Assembly: GCA_009995455.1 (NCBI GenBank)
Contig: JAACPJ010000003.1
Coordinates: forward strand, 1 to 64,000
Source of the DNA: a bacterium
Lineage (GTDB): Bacteria; Patescibacteriota; Gracilibacteria; UBA4473
DNA: 64,000 nt
Reading direction: 5' to 3'
The notes beneath the pieces were generated by a model, which did not search any database, was not told the DNA's origin, and saw nothing but the letters and a program-made list of their open reading frames with translations. Made by a program: the position numbers and the translations under genes. Positions 25,874-35,096 of the stretch are shown here, in pieces. The first letter of the stretch is position 1; each line of letters begins with the position of its first letter.

Positions 25874-26769
25874 ACGTAGCTCAACCAATCGTTATACTTT
25901 TCAACTCTCCCTTCGACAACGTCGGCGTAGAGTTGTTTTAGTTGCCCAGAAATTTCGTTGGCTTGAGTACCAATTTGATTGCCATCAATTGACTTTAGAA
26001 TCGTGACTTCGGCGGCTGTTCCCGTAAAAAAAGCTTCATCGGCATTTAACAAATCTGCTGGAGTTAAAGTTTTTTGAATGGTTTTAATCCCCAATTCTTT
26101 TTCGGAAAGCTCCATGATAGTAGCCCGAGTAATACCGTTTAGAATCGTTCCTAATTCTGGAGTAAACATCTCGCCATCTTTAATAATAAATAAATTTTCA
26201 CCAGGCCCTTCGGCTAAATTGCCTTTGTAATCGAGTAACAAAGCTTCTTGGTAATTGTTATTATGCGCCCATTGAGACGACATAATCGAGTTTACGTAAT
26301 GACCGTTGATTTTAGCATCGGCTTGCAACGACTTTGGGTGAATTCGAATCCAGGGTGAAGTTCCAACGGTAATCGGGTCATCTGATAAATATTTCCCCCA
26401 GGCCCAGGCGGCGATGAAAACATCAATATCGGCGCCGTGTGGATTTAATCCCATTTTGCCTTCGCCAAAACAAGCGACAGGGCGAATGTAACCTGATTCT
26501 AAATTATTGGCTTTAAGCAGCTCTAAGGTCGCTTGGCAGAGATCCTGAACGCTGTGTGGCATTTTAATTTCTAGCACGCTGCCTGAGTATTGCAGGCGTT
26601 CCATGTGTTCTTTTAATCTAAACACGGCCGTGCCGCGTTCGGTTTTATAGCAACGAATGCCTTCAAAAACCCCGCTTCCATAATGAAGAGCGTGATTAAT
26701 TAATGAAGTCTTCGCGTCTTCACTTTTAATCAATTGACCGTTACGCCAGACATGAGCTCCGAAATCCAT
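25870..26769 (-). CDS. ilvE: Branched-chain amino acid aminotransferase
   Basis: 299 residues, fold type IV PLP enzyme. Visible signatures are HALHYGSGVFEGIRCY near the start; KINGHYVNS, with the Lys that should form the PLP Schiff base; LLDYKGNLAEGPGENLFII; and the TILNGITRATIMEL and FFTGTAAEVTILKSIDG phosphate-binding segments. It moves amino groups between Val/Leu/Ile and 2-oxoglutarate. No other branched-chain genes are here, so it may serve salvage or degradation. Glutamate dehydrogenase (63208) could recycle its glutamate. D-amino-acid aminotransferase is a less likely alternative. Confidence 0.92.
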   Translation of the reverse strand: MDFGAHVWRNGQLIKSEDAKTSLINHALHYGSGVFEGIRCYKTERGTAVFRLKEHMERLQYSGSVLEIKMPHSVQDLCQATLELLKANNLESGYIRPVACFGEGKMGLNPHGADIDVFIAAWAWGKYLSDDPITVGTSPWIRIHPKSLQADAKINGHYVNSIMSSQWAHNNNYQEALLLDYKGNLAEGPGENLFIIKDGEMFTPELGTILNGITRATIMELSEKELGIKTIQKTLTPADLLNADEAFFTGTAAEVTILKSIDGNQIGTQANEISGQLKQLYADVVEGRVEKYNDWLSYV

Positions 26770-26790
26770 GGAAATAAAACTTAATAAAGC

Positions 26791-26822
26791 AAAAAAAGGT
26801 TACCCAAGTTGTGCGTCTTGGG
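26791..26822 (-). terminator. Terminator upstream of ilvE
   Basis: On the minus strand CCCAAG-ACGCACAA-CTTGGG, then TAACC and seven T. It ends the transcript of the small membrane protein gene, so ilvE must have its own promoter. Confidence 0.8.
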
Positions 26823-26835
26823 CAATGTTTGAAAT

Positions 26836-27183
26836 TTAATTAGCGACTCGAGGATCTTGGCCTTGTTGCGCAGTAAAGCGGTTTGGCACCACCACAAAAC
26901 GTTGGTTGTCTTTAACTACTAACTGTTCTTTCTGGCTGGTTTTGTACACAAACTCTTGAGTTTGGGCTTTGGCAATGGCGGCGTCTAATTTTTCGTGTTT
27001 GTCAGCGAGTTGTGTTCTAAGCGTTAGTTCTTTGGTTAAAACATACCCAGACATTGAAAGGTGATTCATTACAAATAATTGGGCCACAAACAGTGTTAAC
27101 GCCAAACTAAACATCAGCCCAAACAACATTTGTTGTGTGCGGCGAGCTAGTAAACTCAATCTATAACGCTTTGGTATGAGCAT
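26836..27183 (-). CDS. Small single-pass membrane protein, FtsL/DivIC-like layout
   Basis: 115 residues. A basic N-terminus (KRYRLSLLARRTQQ) precedes one membrane helix at about residues 20-41, then a heptad-like stretch (LTKELTLRTQLADKHEKLDAAIAKAQ), and a short C-terminal tail containing RFVVVPNRF. The type II layout with an outer coiled coil is that of divisome proteins FtsL and DivIC, but those families have little sequence identity and no mraW or ftsI lies beside it. A -10-like TAAAAT is 10 nt before the start. Treat the division role as a guess. Confidence 0.55.
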   Translation of the reverse strand: MLIPKRYRLSLLARRTQQMLFGLMFSLALTLFVAQLFVMNHLSMSGYVLTKELTLRTQLADKHEKLDAAIAKAQTQEFVYKTSQKEQLVVKDNQRFVVVPNRFTAQQGQDPRVAN

Positions 27184-27301
27184 GTCTTAAATATTTTAGA
27201 CACTAAAAAACAAAAACCCAAGCCTTTTTTGTGTAAAATTTGTGCAAACGTCACAAAAGCTATTTCCCCACGTTTATCTAGTTTTAGCAACTAAACATGA
27301 C

Positions 27302-27329
27302 TTGCAACTGAACACATTTTTTGTATAGT
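27302..27329 (+). promoter_or_regulatory. clpC promoter
   Basis: TTGCAA (27302-27307), 16-nt spacer, TATAGT (27324-27329); predicted start near 27336, leader about 20 nt. Confidence 0.6.
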
Positions 27330-27331
27330 CG

Positions 27332-27345
27332 GATGATAGATCATC
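27332..27345 (+). promoter_or_regulatory. Palindrome at the clpC transcription start
   Basis: GATGAT-AG-ATCATC, a perfect 6+6 inverted repeat right after the -10 box and covering the predicted start. The position suits a repressor operator. It is not a CIRCE or CtsR element as I know them. Confidence 0.4.
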
Positions 27346-27355
27346 AATCTAATTC

Positions 27356-30013
27356 ATGAGCCAAAATTCACACTTCGATTCGTTTACGCACTTTGCCAAA
27401 AATACAATTATCCTTGCCCAGGAAGAGATGAAGAAACTCGATGAGTCTCAAATTCAAACTCAACACCTGCTTTTGGGGATTTTAAGACAGCCTAAATCTT
27501 TAGGCGGTTCGATTTTGCGGAACTTTGGCGTGAACTATGAGAATGCGTACAGATTAGCCGAAGAACTTAAAAATCCTGTGAGTGAAGAAAGTGAAAGCGA
27601 AGCTACCGAAAATATTCTGTCTACCTTTGGACAAAGGGCGATCGAAACGGCGGCCCAAACGGCTTTGGATTTTGGTCACTCAATGGTTGATTCAGAACAT
27701 ATTTTGTACGCGCTTCTTAAGCAAACCAACAGCGGCGCGAATCATATTCTAGAAGCGCTTATGGTTCGTCCTGCGCATTTAAGTGAATATTTAGAAAATT
27801 TATTTAGACAGGCAAATACCCAACCACCTGAAACAACCTCAACGCCTGGCGCGCCAAATTTAGCGGCCCCAAATGCGGCTCAAATTGATAACTTTTTGAA
27901 TGGTTTACAAGGCGTGCTTGCTGGTTTATTTGTAGAACGTGGAGGTGCTGGCGGACAAATGCCGATTGCGGGCAGCGACTTAGATCAAGATGAAATGGAA
28001 GATCAAATGCAAGATCGTCGACAAGATTCAACGGGCAAAAAAAAATTAGCCCTTGATTACTTTTGTACGGATTACACCGACGCGGCTTTTGCCGGCAAAT
28101 TAGAATCTATCATTGGTCGCCAAAAAGAAATTGACCGAATGGTGCAAATTTTGTGCCGAAAAACGAAAAATAACCCCGTACTGCTTGGAGATCCAGGGGT
28201 TGGGAAAACCGCTATTGTTGAAGGTTTAGCGCAACGTATTGCCGAAGGCCAAGTGCCAGATAGTTTGCTTGATAAACGCGTGCTTTCACTTTCTATGGCA
28301 AACCTAGTGGCTGGAACCAAATACCGAGGAGAATTTGAAGAAAGACTTAAAAGAATTATTGATGAGGCGACGGATTCTGAAAATGAAGTCATTTTGTTTA
28401 TCGATGAACTTCACACGATTATTGGCGCGGGGAGTGCAGAGGGAACGCTTGATGCCGCTAATATTTTAAAACCCGCTTTATCACGTGGTTTGATTCAAGT
28501 CATTGGGGCGACTACGCATGATGAATTTAAGAAATACATTGAAAAAGATGCCGCTTTGACGCGTCGATTCCAAGGTGTTGAAGTGCCAGAACCAAGTTTA
28601 GAGCAAGCGATTGAAATTTTGCGAGGCGTTAAGCCACATTACGAAAAATACCACAGTGTAAAAATTTCAGATGAAGCCGTGCAAATGGCTGTGAATTTAT
28701 CGGCTCGTTATATTACGGAACGATTTTTGCCCGATAAAGCGTTTGATATTTTAGATGAAGCCTGTGCTTCTAAATCAATTATGAACCGAAAAAACGGGAA
28801 AGAAGTTCGTGATTTACGAAAGAAAATTTCTGATATTCAAAAGAAAAAAGAAAACGCAGTGGTGAATCAAAACTATCAAAAAGCGAATGATTTACACCAA
28901 GAACAACAAGAAGTTGAAGCGGCTATTTTGAAATTGAAACAACAAAAAGTTGATCCGAAAAAAATCCAAACGGTTGATATTCCAACGGTGGCCAAAGTGA
29001 TTCACCAAATGACTGGAATTCCAACTTCGGCATTAGTGAGCTCTGAATGGGGTGCTTTACGAACTCTTGAGAAAGATTTATCGGCTCATATTTTAGGGCA
29101 AGATGAAGCCATTGAAACGGTGACTAAGGCGATTCGTCGTTCTCGGGTTGGACTCAGTAATCCAAAACGTCCGCTCGGTGCCTTTATGCTGATGGGGCCA
29201 ACGGGTGTGGGGAAAACAGAGTTAGTGAAACAATTGGCCAAGCAAATTTATCACGATGATAAAGCGCTGATTAAAATTGATATGTCTGAGTTTTCATCAG
29301 GCCATACAAGTTCAAGATTGGTTGGTTCTACAGCCGGTTATGTGGGGCATGAAGACGGTGGAGAATTAACCGAAAAGGTCCGTAAAAAGCCTTACAGCAT
29401 TGTATTGTTTGATGAAATTGAGAAAGCCCATAAAGAAGTGCATAACATGCTGTTACAAATTTTAGACGAAGGCGTGCTAACCGACGGAAAAGGTCGACAA
29501 GTGAATTTCAAAAACACGATTTTGATTATGACTTCAAACATTGGAGCGAAACAGTTCCAAAAGGAAGCCAACAGCATTGGATTTGCTGAAACCGAGAAGA
29601 CTTTAGCTATGCATGAACATGATTTCGACTTAGTAAAAACGGAAGTTTTGAAAGAGTTAAAAAAGAAGTTTAGTCCTGAGTTTGTAAATCGTTTAGATGG
29701 AACGGTCGTCTTTAGACCGCTTAATAAAAACCATATTAAAGCCATCATCAAAATGCAGGTAGCCGAGTTTTCAGACCGATTAAAAACAAAAGATATAGCG
29801 CTAAAAATTGGGGGATCAACTTTAAATGCACTGGCTAAAGCGGCTTACAAACCGGAGTTTGGGGCGCGAGAAGTACGACGAGTGGTGCAAGATCAATTGG
29901 AAAATCCGTTGGTTGAAGGACTGGTAAATGGCACTTTGAAAGAAGGTACTACTTACCAAGTAGGACACGACGCTAAAAATAATATTTGTACCTTCAAGGC
30001 GATTAAAAAGTAA
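27356..30013 (+). CDS. clpC: ClpC-type AAA+ unfoldase of the Clp protease
   Basis: 885 residues. Two N-terminal Clp repeats (about 8-150) are followed by an unusual 85-residue linker, low-complexity and acidic (about 150-235). D1 has Walker A GDPGVGKTA near 277 and a UVR-like helical insert (NYQKANDLHQEQQEVE) near 505. D2 has Walker A GPTGVGKTE near 611, and the loop NSIGFAE near 740 carries the IGF-type tripeptide that docks on ClpP, so this is a protease partner rather than a ClpB disaggregase. ClpP itself is not in the window. The 3' end overlaps the converging unknown gene by 11 bp. Confidence 0.95.
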   Translation: MSQNSHFDSFTHFAKNTIILAQEEMKKLDESQIQTQHLLLGILRQPKSLGGSILRNFGVNYENAYRLAEELKNPVSEESESEATENILSTFGQRAIETAAQTALDFGHSMVDSEHILYALLKQTNSGANHILEALMVRPAHLSEYLENLFRQANTQPPETTSTPGAPNLAAPNAAQIDNFLNGLQGVLAGLFVERGGAGGQMPIAGSDLDQDEMEDQMQDRRQDSTGKKKLALDYFCTDYTDAAFAGKLESIIGRQKEIDRMVQILCRKTKNNPVLLGDPGVGKTAIVEGLAQRIAEGQVPDSLLDKRVLSLSMANLVAGTKYRGEFEERLKRIIDEATDSENEVILFIDELHTIIGAGSAEGTLDAANILKPALSRGLIQVIGATTHDEFKKYIEKDAALTRRFQGVEVPEPSLEQAIEILRGVKPHYEKYHSVKISDEAVQMAVNLSARYITERFLPDKAFDILDEACASKSIMNRKNGKEVRDLRKKISDIQKKKENAVVNQNYQKANDLHQEQQEVEAAILKLKQQKVDPKKIQTVDIPTVAKVIHQMTGIPTSALVSSEWGALRTLEKDLSAHILGQDEAIETVTKAIRRSRVGLSNPKRPLGAFMLMGPTGVGKTELVKQLAKQIYHDDKALIKIDMSEFSSGHTSSRLVGSTAGYVGHEDGGELTEKVRKKPYSIVLFDEIEKAHKEVHNMLLQILDEGVLTDGKGRQVNFKNTILIMTSNIGAKQFQKEANSIGFAETEKTLAMHEHDFDLVKTEVLKELKKKFSPEFVNRLDGTVVFRPLNKNHIKAIIKMQVAEFSDRLKTKDIALKIGGSTLNALAKAAYKPEFGAREVRRVVQDQLENPLVEGLVNGTLKEGTTYQVGHDAKNNICTFKAIKK

Positions 30014-30797
30014 TCGTGTTTCGAACGGCTAAACGGACACTGTCTTGAGCTTCACCAATAAGTTGGCGAAGCTCTTTAGTTTCAGCTTCGGCAATAGCCT
30101 CGTACAGCTTTTTAACTTTATCGGTTCTAATATTGGAACCATAAAGCAGTACGGTGCCTAGAAAAAATTCAGCGTACTTGCCTTCAAGCTGAGCCACAGC
30201 ACGACTAAGAGCCTCTATATTATTGTTGATGCCCGTTTTAAAAAAGGCATGACAGAAATCTTTAACTCTATCAAAGGCTTTTTCTGAGCCTTTATAGGCT
30301 AATTCAATGTCTTCAACGAGACTTGGAACGGTGGCTTCAGATAATTCATGAACTCGGTTTGCCGTTTCACTTGAGATTCTTTTTTGTCTGCCTTCAAGTG
30401 TCCAAGAGCCTGGATAAAATCGTCTAAGTGGTCGCTTTGTGCTAAAGCCCTCATCGGCTGAATTTGGTCCCCTAATTATCATTTCTGGCCCGAATTGATC
30501 GGCGCTTAGGTAATTCAAGAATTCTGCGACTAAGCCAGATTTAGCGTCTTCTGCGTAAAGCATAATGAGGCCAATTAAACGCAGTCGTTCTTTAGGATTT
30601 AAGCTTTCTGAAACACGGGCTAATGTATTAGCGGTTTCCTGATTATTACTCGCTTCGTGTAAATGTTGTATAAATTGTCTTAATTCAATTTTAAGATGAT
30701 CATTATCATTATTTAGAAGGGCTCTGATATTGGCTATTGCAATGTCGGTTGCGCTTTCTAAAACTTCGATGGAACCATGAACTTCTTTGGAAGACAT
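30003..30797 (-). CDS. Hypothetical helical protein, 264 residues
   Basis: The open frame extends further upstream, but I start at the ATG at 30797 (MSSKEVHGS), since the upstream part is basic, unlike the rest, and overlaps the next gene's promoter. No known domain. It is mainly helical: AIANIRALLNNDNDHLKIELRQFI, then LARVSESLNPKERLRLIGLIMLYAEDAKS, and a long C-terminal helical half. A central PLRRFYPGSWTLEGRQKRI stands out. No signal peptide or membrane segment. It is divergent from the VirD4-like gene and might share its control region. Confidence 0.6.
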   Translation of the reverse strand: MSSKEVHGSIEVLESATDIAIANIRALLNNDNDHLKIELRQFIQHLHEASNNQETANTLARVSESLNPKERLRLIGLIMLYAEDAKSGLVAEFLNYLSADQFGPEMIIRGPNSADEGFSTKRPLRRFYPGSWTLEGRQKRISSETANRVHELSEATVPSLVEDIELAYKGSEKAFDRVKDFCHAFFKTGINNNIEALSRAVAQLEGKYAEFFLGTVLLYGSNIRTDKVKKLYEAIAEAETKELRQLIGEAQDSVRLAVRNTITF

Positions 30798-30893
30798 TTC
30801 TTTCTTGGGTTTATTTATTGTAATTATATACTTTTTATAAAACTTATCCAGCCTTCTCGCGTAATTTGGTAATTTTATTAAACTCCTTTTGTA

Positions 30894-30902
30894 TGCTATA
30901 AT
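30894..30902 (+). promoter_or_regulatory. Extended -10 promoter of the VirD4-like gene, predicted leaderless
   Basis: TG-C-TATAAT is a perfect extended -10 element, ending 8 nt before the ATG at 30910. No -35 box is evident, as expected for the extended type. Confidence 0.6.
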
Positions 30903-30909
30903 AGACCGA

Positions 30910-33360
30910 ATGGACTTTGTATTTTTGCTTAAATTGGGGGTAACGGTCGCGATTCTTGTCGCGGTTGGATTGGTGTACCTGGCGTTCTTGCGTAAAAAAA
31001 ATAATTCAAACCGAAGTTTAGATTTTATTTTTCTAAGCGTCACGATTCCAAAAAAAGATTCGAAAGATGATTTTGAGCGAGATCGTGATCAGACTTCCGA
31101 GATTCGAAAAGTGGTAAGTGTGGGCGAAGATTTACTCGCCTCACTGCAAGGAATTTATTCTTCCGATCTAGGTCGATGGTGGAAAGGCCAAGACTTTTTG
31201 TCTTTGGAATACATTGCGGTTGATGGGCAGATTCATTTTTACGTGGGGTGTCCGCGCGATATTAAAGACTTAGTCGAAAAACAAATTACTTCGTTTTATT
31301 CAGAGGCAATTGTGGATGAAACCGATGCGCCTCAAGTTTTTAAAGATAAAACACAACAAGCGGCGGTTCATTTATCGGGGAGCAGCGAGTTTGCGTATCC
31401 TTTCAAAGGTTACACAAAATTTGAAAATACCGATCCGATTAACAATGTGCTTAATGCGCTTTCTCAAGCCTCAGATGAACAAGGAAATTCTGCAATTATT
31501 CAATTTATGGTACGGCCCGCCACTTCAAACTGGCAGAGTAAGGTGCGGGCGCAAGCTAAAGATTTAGGGAGCGGAAAAACAAAAATTGCTTGGTGGAACC
31601 CATTGGTGCTATTGGGTGGATTTTTTTCGGTGATGTTTCGAGGCGCTTCAGATGAAAAATCTGGGGATGACGGAAAAGACAGTAACGAGTCGCAAGAAAT
31701 GACCAAAGCGATGGAAGAGAAATCTGAAAAATTTGGGTTTGAAACGATTATCCGTTGTGCGACTTCTAGTACCGATGCCCGAATGGCTAAAACGAATTTA
31801 ACCAATATTGTGACTTCATTTGCGCAATACGGAACGCCGACACTTAATAATTTTAAAACCACCAAACATACTTCGCCGCGTCGACTGATTCGTAATATTG
31901 TTTGGCGCAGTTTTGACGCGCCTTTAGCCAGACATAATAAACTACTGTTATCTACCGAAGAACTCGCGAGCTTGTTTCATTTTCCGCATATTAAATACAA
32001 TAACGTTCCTTCGGTGAAATGGCAGAATTATAAAATCGTACAAGCTCCAAACAATATTCCCAAAGAAGGTTTGTTGCTCGGTCATAACACTTATCGAGGT
32101 CGTACAGTGCCGATTTACATGAAGCGGGACGATCGTTTTCGTCATTTTTACGTGATCGGGCAAACGGGAACGGGGAAGTCGTCGATTTTTCAAACCATGA
32201 TTCGGCAAGATATGCAGAATGGAGATGGTTTATGTGTGGTAGATCCGCATGGTTCGCTGGTAGAAGATTTGCTACCGTTTGTGCCAAAAGAACGGGTAGA
32301 TGATGTAATTATTTTTGATCCGTCCGATTTAGAACGCCCGATGGGTCTTAATTTGTTGGAAGCTGAAACTGAAGAAGAACGAGATATGGTAGCCATGGAT
32401 GCCATGAATATGATGATCAAACTGTTTGATGAAGAAACCTTTGGACCGCGAATTCAAGATTACTTTAGAAATGGGGTTCTGACGTTAATGGCTGATCCGA
32501 ATGGTGGCGCGATTACTGATATTATGCGTTTATTTACCGATGACGCGTTTCAACGCACCAAAGTGAAACATCTTACCAATCCAGTTGTAAAAAGCTTCTG
32601 GACGAACCAAATGGCCAAAACAGGGGCTCGTGAGAAACAAGAGATCATTCCTTACTTTGCGGCCAAGTTTGGTCAGTTTTATACCAATGGGATGATTCGG
32701 AATATTATTGGGCAAACTAAGTCTTCGTTTAATTTTTCGGACGTAATGGACAGTAAAAAGATTCTGTTTATGAATCTTTCCAAAGGGATGACCGGGGATT
32801 TTAATTCAAAGCTTTTGGGGCTTATTATTGTCTCTAAAATTCAAACGGCCGCTTTACGAAGGCAGAAACAAACTAAAGGGGCTCGAACTGATTTCTTTTT
32901 ATATATCGATGAGTTCCAGAATTATGTTACCGACTCAATCGAATCGATTCTCTCTGAGGCGCGTAAATATCGTTTAAGTTTAAATGTGGCGCATCAGTAT
33001 ATGTCGCAAATCGATACGTCTGGGCAAAAGAAAGGCGTGAATTTAAAAGACGCTATTTTGGGGAATGTGGGAACCATGATGTGTTATAAAATTGGCGCGC
33101 AAGATGCAGAGGTTATGGCCAAAGAAATGGCGCCTACTTTTACCGACCAAGATTTAGTAAACGTGGATAAATATAAAGCCGTGATGAAGCTTTCAATTGA
33201 TACCCAGCCTTCAAAACCTTTTTCTATTACACCAGCGAATCCTTACTTAGAAGCCGGAAACCCTGATATGGCGACGGCTTTAAAACAAATTTCACGTTTA
33301 ACCCATGGTCGTAGTAAAAAATTTGTAGAGAAAGAAATATTTGCCCGACTCGATGTTTAA
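30910..33360 (+). CDS. VirD4/TraD-like membrane-anchored ATPase (type IV secretion coupling type)
   Basis: 816 residues from the ATG at 30910; an upstream in-frame start at 30889 lies in the promoter. One membrane helix at residues 3-26, then a domain of about 370 residues (FYVGCPRDIKDLVEKQI; FRGASDEKSGDDGKDS linker). The RecA-like motor has Walker A GQTGTGKSS near 416, VVDPHGSLVEDLL, and Walker B FLYIDEFQNY near 665, followed by ALRRQK and LSEARKYRLSLNVAHQYMSQ. Such proteins pump DNA or protein in conjugation systems. Stand-alone versions recur in CPR genomes. No relaxase, VirB4 or pilin is in the window. It is followed by a terminator and a small membrane-protein gene. Confidence 0.85.
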   Translation: MDFVFLLKLGVTVAILVAVGLVYLAFLRKKNNSNRSLDFIFLSVTIPKKDSKDDFERDRDQTSEIRKVVSVGEDLLASLQGIYSSDLGRWWKGQDFLSLEYIAVDGQIHFYVGCPRDIKDLVEKQITSFYSEAIVDETDAPQVFKDKTQQAAVHLSGSSEFAYPFKGYTKFENTDPINNVLNALSQASDEQGNSAIIQFMVRPATSNWQSKVRAQAKDLGSGKTKIAWWNPLVLLGGFFSVMFRGASDEKSGDDGKDSNESQEMTKAMEEKSEKFGFETIIRCATSSTDARMAKTNLTNIVTSFAQYGTPTLNNFKTTKHTSPRRLIRNIVWRSFDAPLARHNKLLLSTEELASLFHFPHIKYNNVPSVKWQNYKIVQAPNNIPKEGLLLGHNTYRGRTVPIYMKRDDRFRHFYVIGQTGTGKSSIFQTMIRQDMQNGDGLCVVDPHGSLVEDLLPFVPKERVDDVIIFDPSDLERPMGLNLLEAETEEERDMVAMDAMNMMIKLFDEETFGPRIQDYFRNGVLTLMADPNGGAITDIMRLFTDDAFQRTKVKHLTNPVVKSFWTNQMAKTGAREKQEIIPYFAAKFGQFYTNGMIRNIIGQTKSSFNFSDVMDSKKILFMNLSKGMTGDFNSKLLGLIIVSKIQTAALRRQKQTKGARTDFFLYIDEFQNYVTDSIESILSEARKYRLSLNVAHQYMSQIDTSGQKKGVNLKDAILGNVGTMMCYKIGAQDAEVMAKEMAPTFTDQDLVNVDKYKAVMKLSIDTQPSKPFSITPANPYLEAGNPDMATALKQISRLTHGRSKKFVEKEIFARLDV

Positions 33361-33393
33361 AAAAACGAACTTTGCCACGCAAAGTTCGTTTTT
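33361..33393. terminator. Bidirectional terminator after the VirD4-like gene
   Basis: AACGAACTTTG-CCACG-CAAAGTTCGTT is a perfect 11-bp stem flanked by A and T runs. It begins right at the stop codon. Confidence 0.9.
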
Positions 33394-33417
33394 AAATTAT
33401 AGGCTTATTTAAGCGGT

Positions 33418-33870
33418 TTAGTTTTCACCAACGCCTACGAAACCAATAATAATATAAGCAATAAAAATAAAGGCGACGACGCCAATAAGCGCTGGGATTA
33501 ACCAACGTTTTTGCTTTTGGTCCATTTTATCGAAAAAGTCATTGAGTAGCATGTTGCCTGTTACGGCTTGAACGATCATTAGTGTTCCCAGTAAGATTGA
33601 GATTAACATCCCAAAAGCGGCCGTTAAGGCAGCGATAATGATCAAAGATCCTAAAATAAAATTCAGTTGTCGCTGTGAAGAAAGGGAGATAAAACTGTCT
33701 TCCATGTTGTGCAACTTAGTTTGCGCTTGTTCGCTTACATGGTGGAACTTTGATTCTTTTTCTTCGGGTTTAATGTTGTCATTTGGGTCATTAAATACCG
33801 GTTCCTTGGCAGTTGGCGGTGGGGTGACATTCGGAGCCGGAGCTGGAGTATTGGGGATTTGAGTAGACAT
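33418..33870 (-). CDS. Hypothetical membrane protein, 150 residues
   Basis: Residues 1-40 are Pro- and acid-rich (TPAPAPNVTPPPTAKEP), then a polar stretch, two hydrophobic segments at about 69-107 (IIIAALTAAFGMLISILLG) and a final helix at about 122-146. Family not recognised. The Pro-rich N-terminus plus helices is a small-scale version of the PKD protein at 3587. It converges on the VirD4-like gene; a functional tie is possible but unproven. Confidence 0.65.
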   Translation of the reverse strand: MSTQIPNTPAPAPNVTPPPTAKEPVFNDPNDNIKPEEKESKFHHVSEQAQTKLHNMEDSFISLSSQRQLNFILGSLIIIAALTAAFGMLISILLGTLMIVQAVTGNMLLNDFFDKMDQKQKRWLIPALIGVVAFIFIAYIIIGFVGVGEN

Positions 33871-33921
33871 TTGCGTCGTCTTTTATAAAAAAGTCATGTT
33901 TTATTCTACTCCCCAAATATT

Positions 33922-34899
33922 GTGAGCGCAACGGTTTTCCCAGATTGGATTAAAGACGCCACCCAGCCTTTGTTGGTTTTGGCGCCGATGGCCGGTTACA
34001 CCGAGAGTCCTTTTCGTCGTTTGATTAAAGAAATTGAACCATCGACCATTTTGGTGTCAGAACTTATTTCAGCCGAAGCACTCCGGCGTGGAAGTGAGAA
34101 AACACGCCACATGATTGAGTTTGTACCAGAAGAATTAAATTATTATGGAGTGCAGTTATTTGGCAGTGAAGCGGAAGCCTTTATTGATAGCGCAAAAATT
34201 TTAGAACAAATGGGTATCGATTTTATTGATCTGAACCTTGGTTGCCCTTCGCCAAAGGTGGTGGGATCTGGGCATGGTTCCGCTTTGCTGCAAAATCCAG
34301 AAGCCACGGCGGCGATGATTAAAGCGTTGGTAAAATCAACTTCCCTGCCGGTAACGGTAAAAATGAGACTTGGGTTTTATGATGACGTGAATTTGATTGA
34401 GACGGCCAAAAGATTTGAAGATGCGGGAATTTCTTGGTTGGCCATTCATGGACGAACGACTAAACAAAAATTCAGTGGTAATGCCGATTGGAGCAAAATT
34501 TATGAGGTAAAAGAGAACCTATCGATTCCGGTGATTGGGAACGGCGATATTACCTCTGCCATGATTGCTAAAAACCGTTTACAGAACTTAGATGGAGTGA
34601 TGATTGGTCGGGCTAGTTGGCGTAATCCGTGGATTTTTAAACAAACCCGAGAGATTTTTAATGGGCTTGAACCTTCGAAAAAACCGAGTCTAGCAGAACA
34701 AATAGAATTCTTTCGTCGGCACGCTGATTTAGCGACTGAATATAAAAGTGAAAAATGGGCCATGATTGAGCTGAGAAAACACTTCGCGCATTTCTGTCGT
34801 GGCTTCCGGGGGGCCTCAATTTTTCGCGATCGATTGATTAGACTCGAAACCCGGGCTGAGATGGAAGTAGTTTTTAAAGAGATTTTGGAAACGGTTTGA
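33922..34899 (+). CDS. dus: tRNA-dihydrouridine synthase
   Basis: 325 residues from a GTG start. The FMN-binding TIM barrel shows LAPMAGYTESPFRRL, then YYGVQLFGSE, the active-site DLNLGCPSPKVVGSGHGSAL (catalytic Cys), KMRLGF, AIHGRTTKQKFSG, VIGNGDI and MIGRASWRNPWIF. It reduces uridines in the tRNA D loop. The subgroup (DusB-like) cannot be fixed from sequence alone. Ends with TGA, with a palindromic repeat 2 bp downstream. Confidence 0.95.
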   Translation: MSATVFPDWIKDATQPLLVLAPMAGYTESPFRRLIKEIEPSTILVSELISAEALRRGSEKTRHMIEFVPEELNYYGVQLFGSEAEAFIDSAKILEQMGIDFIDLNLGCPSPKVVGSGHGSALLQNPEATAAMIKALVKSTSLPVTVKMRLGFYDDVNLIETAKRFEDAGISWLAIHGRTTKQKFSGNADWSKIYEVKENLSIPVIGNGDITSAMIAKNRLQNLDGVMIGRASWRNPWIFKQTREIFNGLEPSKKPSLAEQIEFFRRHADLATEYKSEKWAMIELRKHFAHFCRGFRGASIFRDRLIRLETRAEMEVVFKEILETV

Positions 34900-34901
34900 T
34901 T

Positions 34902-34970
34902 CCCCCTTGTTAAAGGGGGCTAGGGGGATTTATTTGGACATAATCTCCCAAACCCTCTTTGACAAGAGGG
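34902..34970. repeat. Dispersed palindromic repeat, copy A (intergenic)
   Basis: CCCCCTTGTTAAAGGGGG (34902-34919), GGGGGATTTA (34923-34932), TCTCCC (34944-34949) and CCCTCTTTGACAAGAGGG (34953-34970). Two outer hairpins plus a complementary centre give a cruciform-like unit. The same unit occurs at 38254-38327. Confidence 0.85.
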
Positions 34971-35096
34971 CTTATAAGGAAGTCTTAATTTACAAAAAAA
35001 ATTAGGAAGATTTCTCCGCTCTATTTTAGCTTTGCTTTAAAAAAATAATCGGAATTTCAATTCAAAATCTTTTCAAGGGGATCAAAATGCAGAGGT

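Noticed and set aside
30798-31043. Upstream extension of the 264-residue unknown gene
   Set aside because: It overlaps the start and extended -10 promoter of the VirD4-like gene and is basic, unlike the rest of the protein.
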